DNA from: Theodoxus fluviatilis
Taxonomy: Eukaryota > Mollusca > Gastropoda > Cycloneritida > Neritidae
Direction of reading: 5' to 3'
Assembly: GCA_034096865.1 (NCBI GenBank)
Contig: JAWQFJ010000531.1
Location: forward strand, 77,501-141,500
DNA length: 64,000 bases
Numbering within the stretch: position 1 is the stretch's first letter; each line of letters opens with the position of its first letter. Positions 1 through 14,800 of this stretch are shown here, in pieces. The notes beneath the pieces were generated by a model, which had not been told where the DNA came from, made no database searches, and worked only from the letters and a program-made list of their open reading frames with translations. The position numbers were made by a program, and so were the translations under genes.

Positions 1-1218
1 CGAGTTTACCGCAAGAACCAATACAATACCACTTTTCAGAGGAAAATATGCAACGTGCGGACGGTCACGTATCTTGACTAAATCTGACAACATCACGGAA
101 GCGTTCAGGCATTGAGATACATCCTCGTCAAAACAGGTACTCAGTTGGTAATGGCTGTTTCCGTCTTTGTTCACGGGGGAAAAATAAACTACACACGCAA
201 AACAGATGAGTTTTTGCTTGAAATGCAGCTAGAGATGTTATTCGTTTGAGTCCAAACAACTCGTATCCTTTTGTTGTTTGTCGGATGTTTTCATCCAAAA
301 GCAATCGATTCGCCGTCTTTTTGAATCAAAGTTTCCAGCATCCGAAACGGGATGCAATTTACTCTCCGTGTGCCCTATTTTTATCTCAATGAGCAAAAGC
401 CTTTCAATCTGAGGACGCCAGTGTCCATTTAATGCGTTGCTATATTCCCAAGGTGACCTCTAGAGCAAGTCACACTAGCCAGACATGAGGAGAGATTTCG
501 TATGTACCTCTAATCAGGTGATGGAATTGCAGTGTTCTTTTGTGAAAGCAAACAAGCATGGAGGCAAAAAGCAGATGCGCAGACGTAGCTAAGCAGGCAG
601 GCAGGCAAGCAGGCAGGCAGGCAGATAGCCACGCAGAGAGGAAGGGAAGTAGGTACAGGAGTCAGCGATGTAATTAGGCAGGAACAAAAAGACCGACAGA
701 AAGAAAAACACTTTAAAAAAAAGATGCAGCGCTTCAAATGGCGATAGGATGTGGCCTATGAAAATTCTAAATAAACATGTAATTGTGAGCGTTGGCAAAG
801 TAGAAAACCGGTCAAAGTTCAGGAAAACAACCATTATGTTGCCACAGACTGCTCTTTTCCACCTTTTACCTTGATTGGCAGTTGTTTTGGTGTCCATAGA
901 TATGTGGTCTTACGTATACAATCCCGTATTTGATCGAAATGTTGGACAACAAGGAGACTGATACTGTAAAATGACTGCTCTCTCTACAAGTTTTTTTACG
1001 TGTTTCGACTCAGGTGAATACCATTTCTACAAGTCATTGGAGTGTGTAGGCTATTCATGCTCCATCCAGACATGCAGACATGAAAAAAAGAGAAATATTT
1101 TAATGGAATCTCAATGATTGAAATCATGAAACAGGCTGTCTAGAGTACGTTAAACGTGAAATACAATAAAAATAGTGCAATGTACACATTTATCACAAAT
1201 CTTTTGGATGGATATTCG
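1..1218. other. Intergenic stretch, no gene recognised
   Basis: No convincing exon or known repeat was recognised on either strand. The only local structure is a short GCAG tetranucleotide array at about 592-624. Open frames here are short, with ordinary AT-rich codon content. Confidence 0.5.
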
Positions 1219-1275
1219 GCACACACACACACATACACACACATACGCACGCACGCACGCACGTACACACATACA
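1219..1275. repeat. (CA)n/(CGCA)n microsatellite
   Basis: Imperfect CA repeat interrupted by TACA and a run of CGCA tetranucleotides. The following 400 bases up to the CT tract hold nothing recognisable. Confidence 0.85.
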
Positions 1276-1668
1276 TGTGCATTTTGCGCTTTAGTCTTCT
1301 CGCTCGAGCTACATTTTCCATGTTACGAAGGACTCGTGACTACAGTCAGCTTTTCCTGTGGCTTTACGCTGTCATGACCTGAATTTGATGAGACAACATG
1401 CCACGGCAAATACGGCGGCTCTTGATTACTGTAAGAAAACAGTTCTCAAACGTCTATATCCAACCTCGTACCATACCCATTTCCAGGTTTTCAAAACCCC
1501 ATCGAAATTCAGTCTCCTCTGACCTTTCCTGGCTTACTGAATTGCAAACGGTTTCAAATCATCCTGTTCGGCATTAGTAGGCAAACAAAAACTTTGCCAC
1601 ACATCCAAATAGGCACAGTTGTATCCACTACAAATTGTGTCAACAAAAAGCCCTGCTCTCTTTTTCCT

Positions 1669-1920
1669 CCACTCTCTGTCTCGCTCTGCCTCTCTCTCTC
1701 TCTTTGTGTCTCTGTCTCTCTGTCTCTCTCTGTCTCTCTCTCTGTCTCTCTGTCTCTTTGTCTCTCTCTCTATCTCTTCCTGTCTCTCTCTAAGTCTCTC
1801 TCTAAGTCTCTCTGTCTCTCTCTGTCTGTCTCTCTCTCTCTCTCTCTCTGTGTCTCTTCCTCTGTCTCTCTCTGTCTCTCTCTGTCTCTCTCTGTCTCTC
1901 TCTGTCTCTCTGTCTCTCTG

Positions 1921-1952
<32 letters not shown>
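1669..1952. repeat. CT-rich microsatellite (TCTCTG/CT)n
   Basis: About 280 bases of almost pure pyrimidine on the plus strand built from CTCT and TCTCTG units. It produces Ser/Leu-rich artificial open frames. It ends about 50 bases before a LINE 3' fragment. Confidence 0.9.
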
Positions 1953-1999
1953 GAAATATTTGTATATATTAGATACAAAAGTTTTTCGATATGTTTATG

Positions 2000-2384
2000 T
2001 TCTTTTTAGGATGGGATTCAGCGATCTGTTTACGCATAAATACACATTTACTACGGAGCGAGCTGATAATGCTTACTTATATCCAGCTTGCTATGAAACA
2101 GACGACAATGAACAGCATTTGTTACTTGAATGTCCTGCCTATGAAGATCTCAGACGAATGTATATACGCAGGTTGATGACGAATACATATGCCTTTGATG
2201 TTAAGGTACTCCTGTCGCTGGAGGAGCCTAAGGCAGTACGAGCGGTTGCAACGTATTTATATTATGCATTCAAGAGAAGCAAAGAAGCTGTTTCTATTGC
2301 TATGGCCGAAGAGGCATATAATGTGTAATTGTGTTGTGATGGGCCGGTGGCCTAACAAAAATAAACCATTCGTTCGTTCGTTCG

Positions 2385-2388
<4 letters not shown>
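2000..2388 (+). mobile_element. 5'-truncated LINE 3' fragment with TTCG tail
   Basis: The plus-strand frame ending at the stop at 2326-2328 looks like the extreme C-terminus of a LINE polyprotein. It has a Cys/His cluster of the form C...(N)EQHLLLECPAYEDLR, which in several LINE clades follows the RT domain. About 40 bases downstream the 3' UTR ends in TAACAAAAATAAACCATTCG followed by four TTCG units (2367-2386), a typical short-repeat LINE tail. Everything upstream (RT and endonuclease) is missing and replaced by the CT tract. The clade cannot be fixed from so short a piece. The identification rests on the motif plus the tail and is made by eye. Confidence 0.65.

Positions 2389-5149
<2,761 letters not shown>

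Positions 5150-5214
<65 letters not shown>
5150..5214. repeat. (GT)n microsatellite
   Basis: An almost perfect GT dinucleotide array of about 65 bases. Confidence 0.95.
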
Positions 5215-5219
<5 letters not shown>

Positions 5220-6202
5220 TGATATTCCAGTCAGAGCAATATTTTATAAAATGCATCTTTTGAAATTAAAAATTGATTTATTTTTCTCCGATGTCACTAT
5301 TTCCCTGTTGCCCCATTTTCAATTTCACAATCAAATTCATTACTGTTGTCGTTGTTATCATCGTCATCGACAGTAAAATCATTATTAGCATCGTCCACGG
5401 CAATCCTGGCAGCATAACCATCAAGAATATCACTCTATGAACGTTTGGATTATTTAAAAGAACGTTTTTCTAATCAGGAGGACTGTTTGATGTCATTTAC
5501 TACGCAGGATTTCAGCCCATAACTGCTCCTCTTGTTGGGGTAACTGTTGCCTGTATTTCAAAAGCGAAATACGATGATTGCAAAAGATAAGACTGAAAAG
5601 AATACCGACGTCGAGAGGGAGCGGTGATGCAATTCTACGTGGAAATGACGGATCCAGCGGAAAGGAAATGTGGACGAGGCCAGTTTATCCATATCTATAA
5701 AGAACTGACAAGTCTGACACTCGGGCGTTACTTTGTGTAGCATGGCCAGGACATGAACATCAACCCGAAATGCACACGCAAAGCCGAAGTGTGGTTTGCT
5801 GGTTGTGGTGTGGAGACAAAATGAGTGCGACAAAGCAATGGAAGAACAACAATGTTACATATGTCCTGTACGTGACACGTCTGGACTGGTTTGCAGACTG
5901 AATATTTACGTTACGCACACGCAGAAATCCCCATTCCCAAGTACTGCTTTGCGCCGTCCGTGATCTGAGCAACTGGAGCAGGTCGCGAAAGCTCTGTAAA
6001 CAAGGATTCCAGCTGAAGACGAATGCATGGTGCGGCTACCACAGTATGGAAAGCATTGAGCAGAATAGCGTCATCTTTAATCTACAGTACTGTTAGAACC
6101 AGCCTACTGTATTGCATTATACTAAATGAAACGATGCTGGAGCACAGTACACACGAATGCCATATTATTACATTACAACGAGGCCACAATGCGTATTAGT
6201 AC

Positions 6203-6206
<4 letters not shown>
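5215..6206. other. Intergenic stretch, nothing recognised
   Basis: Unique-looking sequence with no domain-bearing frame and no clear repeat. Confidence 0.45.

Positions 6207-6259
<53 letters not shown>
6207..6259. repeat. (GA)n microsatellite
   Basis: A pure GA array of about 53 bases, followed by a short G run. Confidence 0.95.
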
Positions 6260-6262
<3 letters not shown>

Positions 6263-6386
6263 GGGGGGGAGCAATGCGGCTTTGCTGTTCTCTTCGTTTG
6301 TAATGATGTGAATTCTTCGCCTTTACATTCGCTCGTACTAAATACAATGCCAAAGCCACGATGCATTCTCTGTTTTTGTCTCTCTT

Positions 6387-6466
6387 TGTCCGTCCGTCCG
6401 TCCGTCCGTCCGTCTGTGTCTATCCGCTCCCCCCCTCTCTCTCTTCCCATTATCACACTTATACAT

Positions 6467-6510
<44 letters not shown>

Positions 6511-6550
6511 GCACGCACACACACACACACTCACGCACGCACACAAACAC
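6387..6550. repeat. (GTCC)n and (CA)n compound microsatellite
   Basis: A short GTCC array at 6387-6412, a pyrimidine linker, then (CA)n with CGCA interruptions from about 6469 to 6550. Confidence 0.9.
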
Positions 6551-9500
6551 AGAGACGGAAACACAGCAGACGTCATGTGCAAACCCAACATAGGGCCTCT
6601 ACAAATGTTGCACCGGGACGAATTGCAAGCCATGCCAAACGAACCAAGGCGTGCTTCCACAACGTGGCAGCCAAGCTGTCTACGGGACGAATCGACCAGA
6701 GGAAATTGGCAAGAGCTTTGAGTGCTTTCTCATTTCCGAAGTGCGAATCGAGGGATTTGGTAATTTTCGGGAAATAAGCTCTGACAGTTTCTCTGAAGGT
6801 TCCTGCGATGCGATTTGTTCGCTTGAAAGCCGTACCCAATCGCTGAGCAAAAAGTTTTGCTTTTGTTTCCCAGTTAAATAACCTTGCTTTTTAAATGGGT
6901 TTTTTCTAATTTGGTTTGCATTCTCTTTTTGAAACTGATTCAGACGGTTGCCCTAGGAGATTCCAGCGTCAAATCCGAGATAAAGAGGGTAAATACGGAG
7001 TAAGCAAAATGATCGTGCTACGCAGAAACGGATACTTCGCTTTTCACTGGAATGACAAACTTGGAAGTGAAAGAGTTTTTAAGCAACCGTAACCCCTTCA
7101 ACGGGTTCTTTGGTCCATTTACTTCCGCTGATGCTTTTCTGTGTGAGCAAACATTGTGAAATTAGCTTTCTTGGAATCGCCACCTTTTCAGTAAAAGCGG
7201 TCGTTCCAGGAGTCCCAGGCCTTTTCACAATTACCCAGTCCATTGATTTTCTCTCAACTGGAGCCTTTACCTCCTCACAAGAACTGCAATGAGGGCACCA
7301 GTGCAGAATTCCGAAACAAGGCTGCTGCCTGTTTAGTCCTGGGGGAAGCCATTGAAACCCGGAATGGATAGAGTCTGAATTCATTGGCCATTGTCATGCG
7401 CCTGTGAGACGGTCCATGCCTCGCGGTTTGAAGTCACAATTTCAGCCATTTTCCTCGGGGTTGAAAGGATGTGATGACAGAAGTAACCCCCAGAGAGTCA
7501 TTGAGTTCCTTTTGGCGAAAAGCGAGATTCTTTCTCGACTTTGTCAGATTCCGTAGCGACACCAGTGTCTAGGAAATTAATCGTCATCATCGTCCGTTTC
7601 TCATTTTCACCAAATGGCTTTTATTTGACCAAGGTGAAATGCCCGAAATTGTTTATGTTTTTATGAGACTGAAGACTCGTACGGAAGGAATCGGCAGTTT
7701 CTCGAGGCAATGCTTGATTTTTGCTTCGTTTTCTCTTTGGAGAGCTGTCATGACCTTGCTGGAGCACTTCCATAGCCTGGGAGTTAGTCCAGAATCTTTG
7801 TCTGCCCCCCATCGTCTTTCTCCAATGTAAACATCTTGAGTAACGTAACAGTAAAGCCCAATGTTCGGGCTTTTCATTGAGATAAAATCTGCCTCAATCA
7901 CGCAACATCTTATGATGATTCTTCATCTTCGATTCTGGACAATCGAAAGCGGTCGGTAAGAGTTCATTTAACTCTCAAGTTTGCCGCCAGTACCTAGGGC
8001 AGAACTCAATGGAGGGCGCACTTTAGGTCATTGTGAGGCACCGTCCAAGGACTGCCAACCTTTCCCCCACGGTGTACACTCGTCCATTCGAGTCCCATCC
8101 ACTACTTTTACGCGCAGTGGACAGAGGTTGCACTCGACTCTTGCAAGGAATTTCATTACACAGCTTCTGAGGGAGAGCCCTTTTAAACGGCCTTATTAGA
8201 TAGAGGTTTGGCTTTATTTCCCGTGGACAATGCTCTCGTTGGGGCTGCAATCACGGGCGAGAATGTTCGTCTAGGTCTGATCGAGTTAGACGCAGCCCTG
8301 AGTCCATCACCACGACCCGGGGCTAGTATCCTGCTAGGGCTGCTGGGAAACCAACAGAGAGAGAAGATGTTGTCTTGCTTCATTCCGCTGTCCAATTCTC
8401 TCGGCTTCTCGTCCTTGTAAGGTGGCTGGAAGATGCCCACTGTTGGACATACGAACATTCTTGGTGACAGACGGTTATTTTGAGTGTGTAAGAGGTAGGG
8501 TTTTTTCATACAGCACGCACATTTCAGAACTAAATGATATTCCCTTTAGTCTGGTGAACTCAACTCCCGATTTCTAGATCCGGATATGCACCTTTTCTCT
8601 CCCATATTCTGTTTCCTCGCATGTTTATCGACCGATCTTCTTGTGTAGAGGGGAAACAAAATTAAAAGACAGAAAGAAACACTGAGAGACGAAATGAAGT
8701 GATATATTTCCCCGTCTTTGAGCCTTTGAAGGCTACCTAAAGCCACACTCAATCATAAATATAGATGCACTAAAGAGTGCCCAAGATAGCACAAAGAAAG
8801 AATAAAGGATGATGTAAACTTGTAAACAACAATGCAGAACAAAATAGGGTAACATGCATGTAAATGTTATCACAAATTTTCGAATGCAACTAGTGCTGAA
8901 CCTATTCATAAGGTATCATAGAAACACGAAGCTCGTTTTAAATCTAATCGTAGCGGAGGGTCTTAAAAGTGTCTGTAATACTGTAGTCCCAGAAATTTTC
9001 TTCAAAAACAAGATAGACCAAGGTACTCCATCAGAATGTGTCGGACTGTTCATCTGCACCGTCAGGTGGTAGGTACACTGGTGGAGACTCTCACAGCACA
9101 AAGCAAAATGTGTTTACATTATATGGTCGATTCTGGAACAGCAGAGCGCAACCTAGCTACTTCGAGACAGCGAGGAAGAATGCCTATCTTCCTGTATGAA
9201 AGAGGAAAGGCGCCTACAAATATGACTTGTTATTTGATTTCAGTTGCGAGTGTGAGCGCGGCGAAAGAAAATGATTGCAGGAGTGTTTTTCTTTTGATTT
9301 TCTATTCTTGCCTTTCCTTAAATCCCTAGTAGTCCATCAACTTAAATAACATTTCACTGTAATAATAAAAGAAATGATTAAGCTGTATTGTCCACGACTA
9401 AAGATGTAGGACAACAGTAAAAACATTCCACGCATCGTTGCAAAGCCGTAAACTCTGTAGCGACTACCTACATCGTTCTTTATAGCGGTGCTTTATGGAA

Positions 9501-9720
9501 TGACATTGCTTGACCTTCACTTGCTTGCAGCGCGAGCGTCAAAGGATCCCCTGTTGTTTGTAAAATTACGTCATATTGAAAAATAATCATCTTTTCTGTC
9601 GACCCAGAAAGACAAAATACATCTGAGGAGAAGCGAACAACATTGCAGCGTGTTTAAAAAACTTCCAGTTTTCTCTCGTTTAATTTCAATCAAGACCTTT
9701 CCTCTCAGGATGGATTGATG
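6551..9720. other. Intergenic stretch, no gene recognised
   Basis: About 3.2 kb without a recognisable coding exon. Short open frames occur on both strands but none carries a known motif. Part of 9015-9055 resembles a segment near 10665 (reported among the findings), so some of this is probably old dispersed repeat. Confidence 0.45.
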
Positions 9721-9721
9721 A

Positions 9722-10003
9722 ATGGATGGATGGATGGATGGATGGGTGGATGATGGATGGATGGATGGATGGATGGATGGATGGATGGATGGATGGATGG
9801 ATGGATGGATGGGTGGGTGGATGGGTGGGTGGATGGATAGATGGATGGATGGATTGCTGGGTGGGTGGATGGATGGATGGATGGAATTCAATGTATGGAT
9901 GGATGGATGAATGGATGGGTGAGTGGGTGGGTGGGTGGATGGGTGGATGGTTAAATGGATGGATGGATTGATGGGTGGGTGGATGGGTGGATGGATGGAT
10001 GGA

Positions 10004-10035
<32 letters not shown>

Positions 10036-10102
10036 ATGGATGGATGGATGGATGGATGGATGGATGGATGGATGGATGGATGGATGGATGGATGGATGGA
10101 TG
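9722..10102. repeat. (GATG)n tetranucleotide microsatellite
   Basis: About 380 bases of GATG units with GGTG and TGAT variants. It runs directly into the 5' border of a dispersed short repeat at 10101. Confidence 0.95.
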
Positions 10103-10369
10103 GAGTTTAAGGGCCTATCAGCCAAGTAGGCGATATAAGGCCACAACGTTTCTAAAAAGACTCATTTTAGCCAAGGTATAAAAAACACACTCCACTACAG
10201 TGGAGTCTAGTACAATTCACCTAACCAGTGACATGAAATCCATGAAATCGAGTCCCACTGCCCATCAGCCCGCGAAGGTGTGTAGTACCTTCACACACGA
10301 AAAGCATAAAGGGCGAAAGGGCAACATTCACATCTCGATTTCCCTCGTTACCCATAAATCACTTAGGGA
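10101..10369 (+). mobile_element. Microsatellite-fronted short repeat, copy A (long form)
   Basis: The 5' border reads GGAGTTTAAGGGCCTATCAG, directly after the GATG array, then AAGGCCACAACG. The 3' part has GATTTCCCTCGTTACCC, comparable with the 3' half of copies E and F. About 100 bases in the middle are not shared with the shorter copies. A second GATG array follows immediately. Confidence 0.55.
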
Positions 10370-10420
10370 TGGATGGATGGATGGATGGATGGATGGATGG
10401 ATGGATGGATGGATGGATGG
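10370..10420. repeat. (GATG)n microsatellite
   Basis: About twelve GATG units sandwiched between two members of the same short-repeat family. Confidence 0.95.
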
Positions 10421-10500
10421 AGCCCAAGGGCTCATCAGCCTTGAAGGCCATTCAGAGCTACAACATATTTCCACTGTAAAAAAATGTGTAATTAGAAGAT
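10417..10500 (+). mobile_element. Microsatellite-fronted short repeat, copy B (partial)
   Basis: Starts as GGAGCCCAAGGGCTCATCAG after a GATG array and continues with AAGGCCATTCAGAGCTACAA. It is similar to copy A in its first 60 bases and then diverges, so the 3' limit is uncertain. Confidence 0.5.
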
Positions 10501-12559
10501 TACATCAGAAGAGGTAAGTGGAGAAATATCGAAACAATGAGGCCATAGTACGACTCGTACACGAGAATAAAACTCCGAATCTATAAAAAAAATTATCACA
10601 GCAAGAGGATCTGTAAAAATGTCCAATAGACTGCTCTACCCACTCCGTGGATGAGCAAGTCGAGGATACTCCACCAGAACGTGCCGCATGGTAAGCCTCT
10701 CAGGATACAAAAGTAGCATCATCTTTATGTGGATTTTGTATGTGCAATCCAGAAACGTTGGAACGTGTGTTTTGGAAATGCGAAGTGATTCAATCCATCT
10801 GAGGTGATTAACAATTATATTTCCAACGTCACATTTTAAAAATATCAATGTAAACAGAAAAAAGGTATTTGTCCGAGATTCTACGTCCAACGACATCGAA
10901 AATCTTATAATATTAAGTGCCAAACAAAATATATTTTCATGCTTCATGCTTCGACTACAAAGTTAGTATAGAAAAGTCCTGCAAGCCACAGAAGATATAG
11001 AAAAAAGAACAGTAATCCAAAACAACAAGTTACAGACACACTCGAAAAGATGATCACCCTTCCTTCCACTGTAAATACTGGGGTGTTTCGGGAAAATACT
11101 CTTCTTTTTACACCTCTTCCGTCATTTCCTCTTTATCCCTACCCCTACTAAAGCTTCCCTACCCCCACCCCCCTCCACTCTGTAACGATATGTCTGTAAT
11201 GTAAGTTCTTTGTTCTTGAATAAAGAATTAGAATAAAACACGCAACATGTCAAGAAGGCTCACCTTCTCCCTGTGTACCAGCCTACAAGTATTTGGACCC
11301 ACAACTGGAAGTATTCGTCCTCTTGTCTCAACGCCAAAGGAAAAGGGACCGAGTTTCGTGGGGTACTAAGTACGCAGAAGTTTGCAGAGAGCAGTCAACA
11401 TACTAAATGCAACACGCGAACTTGACTGCCATCTTCGTGCTCTGGCGTTTCTGTAAACCTCTAACAGCCACATAGAAACTGGCGTCCCCGTGCACCAACC
11501 TAATGATATTCTGACGATTATGGATTAGGCTTGAGTGCAGCGAGTCAATACAGAGGTGATGGGAAGCACAGGGAAGGTGAGGGGAGAGGTGGGCAATGTA
11601 GTGAAGGAAAGGAGGCTGTTATTCAAGCCTGACTGGCTCCGCACGTCTATCACTCCGAGAGAAATACTGCCAGATTTGATTTAGGCAGTTGCGGACGAGC
11701 TCTCTTCTTCCCTGGAGACTAATAACCTCGGCTCTCTCTGCCAGCATGGGATGTTCATTGAGGCGCGTTGCCCCGTTTTTCGAGCCTTTGGAACCGCTGG
11801 CACTTCTGTCCATTTCGGAAATGGGAATGATGGGAATGCAGCGCTGTCCTCCTCCAGGGTAATCTTGATTGCATTTGCGTAAAACGGAATGTCGGTTGGA
11901 ATTGTTCGCTGTCTTAATGACATCTAGTTATGAAATCTTGGACCGATGGGCATTCTTGTCAGTCGGAAAGAAGCGTTTCCGGAGAGATGAAAGAGAGGAC
12001 AACGAAAGTCCATCCCAACGCACGCCCTCGTAATGAACGACGGCAGAGACTGTCACTGATGCTCAGTCTGTGAAAGAGTAGCTACACTGACGTTTTACAA
12101 TTTGCAGAAAACGATAGCGGCAATCGATCGTGGCTGCAATGACTGTGTCAGCTGCGCGAACCTCTTTATTGAAGACAATAGCAATGCAGAAATCAACGGT
12201 CTTTCAGGTATTATTGGTCAGGCGAGCACCTTATACAACTACACACACTTTTCTCATTTATTGTGATTTCCACTGAATGTATGACTGAAAAGGATAGAGT
12301 TCTCGGTCGAATCCTAACCAACAAAAATGCTCCTATACCTAAAATTGAGTAGGCAGACCCGTGGGAATGCGTCAGCAGTATCATCACATCACGTCTACAT
12401 GTCGAGTCGATACCTAACGTGTTTGCCGCGTCGTTGTAATGTTCGGACACGACGAGGGGAGTTTTTCCCCTCCAAAACTTGCATTTGAATGAACATCTCC
12501 AGATACGCACCAGTCCAGTGAGCAGCAAGGGGCCACTCACCTCCCGCGCTCAACCATTT
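10501..12559. other. Intergenic stretch, possible LINE-like 3' end near 11230
   Basis: No coding exon was recognised. At about 11190-11240 a pyrimidine-rich stretch is followed by a segment containing TTGAATAAAGAATTAG, which looks like the poly(A)-signal end of a retrotransposon or transcript on the plus strand. No coding domain was found upstream of it. Confidence 0.35.
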
Positions 12560-12989
12560 CCACACGGACCAATCAATATCCACTCCCGTTGACGCCAGTG
12601 ACGTCACAGCGAAGCTCATGCGCGGTAGGGCCGAGGGGTGGATGGGGGTGGGGTGGGGGTGGGGGGTGGACGATGAGAGGCAGTCTCACCTGGTCCGCAG
12701 ACAGACGACTGGCGGTCGTCATGCCATGAGCAGTACACAGACGCAGACTGCCGCGGTGGCTTTCCGGCGCGGACCAGGACAACGTCTGATGTGCAGCCTG
12801 TGACGTAGCGGCGTGTCGGTGCCTGCCAGCGTCTGCAGCCTCTGCGGCGTCGAGGGAGACGCCCTCAGTGAGGCTCTGTCGCCGGGGCCGCAGTCCTTCG
12901 CGCCACGTGGTCCGGCTTGGGAAACCGGGACGAGAGGAGGTCTCTTCACAGAAGGGAAGGGCAGATGGCAATGGTGTTGTGAGAGAGAG
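12560..12989 (+). promoter_or_regulatory. GC/CpG-rich putative promoter and 5' non-coding exon
   Basis: A sharply GC- and CpG-rich block in otherwise AT-balanced DNA. It contains CCAAT at 12569-12573, a perfect cAMP-response element TGACGTCA at 12599-12606, and a run of G tracts separated by T at 12644-12669 (Sp1-like and G-quadruplex forming). It ends in a consensus splice donor, GAGAG|GTGAGT, at 12990. A possible acceptor (TTCCCACAG, ending 18387) lies 45 bases before the coding start at 18432. The inference is that this is the promoter and first non-coding exon of the gene at 18.4-50.4 kb. Open frames through it are probably incidental. The transcription start is not determined. Confidence 0.5.
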
Positions 12990-13067
12990 GTGAGTCCAGT
13001 TGCTTGTTCTTTGATGTATTGTATCGATACGAGCGTTTTTTTTCGGGTCGGTCACGGACAGTGGTGT

Positions 13068-13071
<4 letters not shown>

Positions 13072-13134
<63 letters not shown>

Positions 13135-13140
13135 TATATA

Positions 13141-13182
<42 letters not shown>
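13072..13182. repeat. (TG)n(TA)n compound microsatellite
   Basis: A TG array followed by two TA arrays separated by a short TG array. It lies about 80 bases downstream of the putative first-exon donor. Confidence 0.95.
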
Positions 13183-13232
13183 CGTCAGTCACGTAAGTAA
13201 TCTTCACTTTCTATTGACGATATCAGCTGATG

Positions 13233-13372
13233 TACTTTGTCATAGAGAAATGAAAACAAATTCTCCGTCGGAGATCTGTGAGTCATTTTTAGATGGCAAC
13301 ATAAATATCTCCGCTAATGTGGCACATTTTTTCATCAAAAACCTTAAATCTCCCAAGTGTAAAGAGATGGAA
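13233..13372 (+). repeat. Dispersed repeat, forward member of an inverted pair
   Basis: Shares GATCTGTGAGTCATTTT, then (in register) ATGGCAA, GTGGCACATTTTTT and AATCTCCCAAG with the reverse complement of 14663-14800. Overall similarity over about 140 bases is clearly above chance. The family is unknown. Confidence 0.7.
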
Positions 13373-13410
13373 CAAATAGGCGGGAGGGAAACGCTTTCTC
13401 TGAGCAAAAG

Positions 13411-13600
13411 TGGATAGATGAATGGATGGAAGGAGTTAAGAGCCTAACATCCTTCCAAGCTAACGTAAGGCCACAACGTTGACAATAAAATAATCAATTC
13501 TACTAGATGAAAACATTTGACGTAAAAGATTACCGCAAAAGAGGTCTAAGCCAAAGTACCAGCAGTCGACCTCAAACCTCTTCAGCCTGTCCATTCAGGC
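13411..13600 (+). mobile_element. Microsatellite-fronted short repeat, copy C (diverged)
   Basis: Begins after GATAGATGAATGGATGGA with GGAGTTAAGAGCCTAACATC and contains TAAGGCCACAACGTT, as in copy A. The 3' half does not align well, so the end is approximate. Confidence 0.5.
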
Positions 13601-13846
13601 ACGGGTGGGTGTAGAAATGGAGTAGAGAAAATCATGTGCATGCATGGGAATTCTACACCAAAAACAGCTTATTCAGAGAGGAAATATTCTATTTTGCACA
13701 CCGATGTAAAGCTCAAGAAAAAGTGTACGTGACAGTGTGCTGATGACTATATTCAGTGTCTTCTCGAAAATGTTTCCCTACTTGAGCCATGCATCTCATG
13801 CATGGTCAATACGTTTTTCACTCCACAATTTCCTTCATAGAGAGAC

Positions 13847-13866
13847 TTTCTCTCTCTCTCTCCCCC

Positions 13867-13916
<50 letters not shown>

Positions 13917-13935
13917 GTGTGTGTGTGTGTGCGCG
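13847..13935. repeat. (CT)n(GTGT)n microsatellite
   Basis: A CT array followed by a short TG array. Confidence 0.9.
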
Positions 13936-14138
13936 GGCATTTGTATGTAGATTTTTAATTTCTCATAATTATGTCTCCGCTGCTATGTCTTTTTTCTTAA
14001 TTCCTCTCTTTATTCTCATAATTTTTTTCATTGCCTGTCCTTTCCTCCCCATCTCCGTCTCTGTTGCTCTGTCTTTCGTTTTTGCCTCTGTCAGTCTCCC
14101 TCTTCCCTCCCTCCCTCCTTTCTTCGTTCCCTCGCTCC

Positions 14139-14188
<50 letters not shown>

Positions 14189-14228
14189 TTGTGTGTGTGT
14201 GTGTGTGTATGTTTGTGTGTGTGTGGTG
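14139..14228. repeat. (GT)n microsatellite
   Basis: A GT array with two GTATGTTT interruptions, preceded by about 80 bases of CCCT-rich pyrimidine sequence. Confidence 0.95.
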
Positions 14229-14662
14229 TGTCTAATGGAGATCCTGATCTGACAGCAAAAGTAACTATTTAAGGCAGCTGCAGGGAGACTGGCCAATTGG
14301 ACATGCTAAGTGATTGGTGGTGATCTGCCGGAATCTCCGTCTGTACGATCTCCATTGCGAGCAGTTCTGTCCGCATTATCCAGCCTATGCTGAACGTAAG
14401 CGTAATCAGAAAGGCTACTGTATATCTTGTACGCTTTGGTGATGACAGTTTCAGTCAGAGAGTTGAGAACATTGAATAATCGTGTCAAAACGATCCTGAT
14501 AAGTTTGACAGATTATTTCAATGCTCACCACGAAAGACGCCTGATAGGACTATACTACCCTCACTCTACTTGGATGACAGAGTTGGAGAATTTCTGTCCT
14601 TTTTCAGAACTAGAGAGCCAGAATGTGTCTTACTGGTTCATAACAAAATTTAAGCTCTTTTT

Positions 14663-14800
14663 TTCAATCTCCCTACGCTTGGGAGATTAAGTTATGGAAA
14701 AAAATGTGCCACTTCAGAGGATATATTTGTATTGCCATATGAAAATGACTCACAGATCCCCGACTGAGAAAAGGGAATTTTTTTCATTTCCTGCGAGGCA
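14663..14800 (-). repeat. Dispersed repeat, reverse member of an inverted pair
   Basis: Reverse-complement partner of 13233-13372. The shared core is GGATCTGTGAGTCATTTT followed by GTGGCACATTTTTTT and AATCTCCCAAGCGTAGGGAG. Surrounding sequence shows no gene. Confidence 0.7.

Noticed and set aside
12573..13055. 160-codon minus-strand and 122-codon plus-strand frames in the GC-rich block
   Set aside because: CpG-rich DNA lowers stop frequency on all frames; there is no recognisable domain. The block is better explained as promoter and 5' exon.
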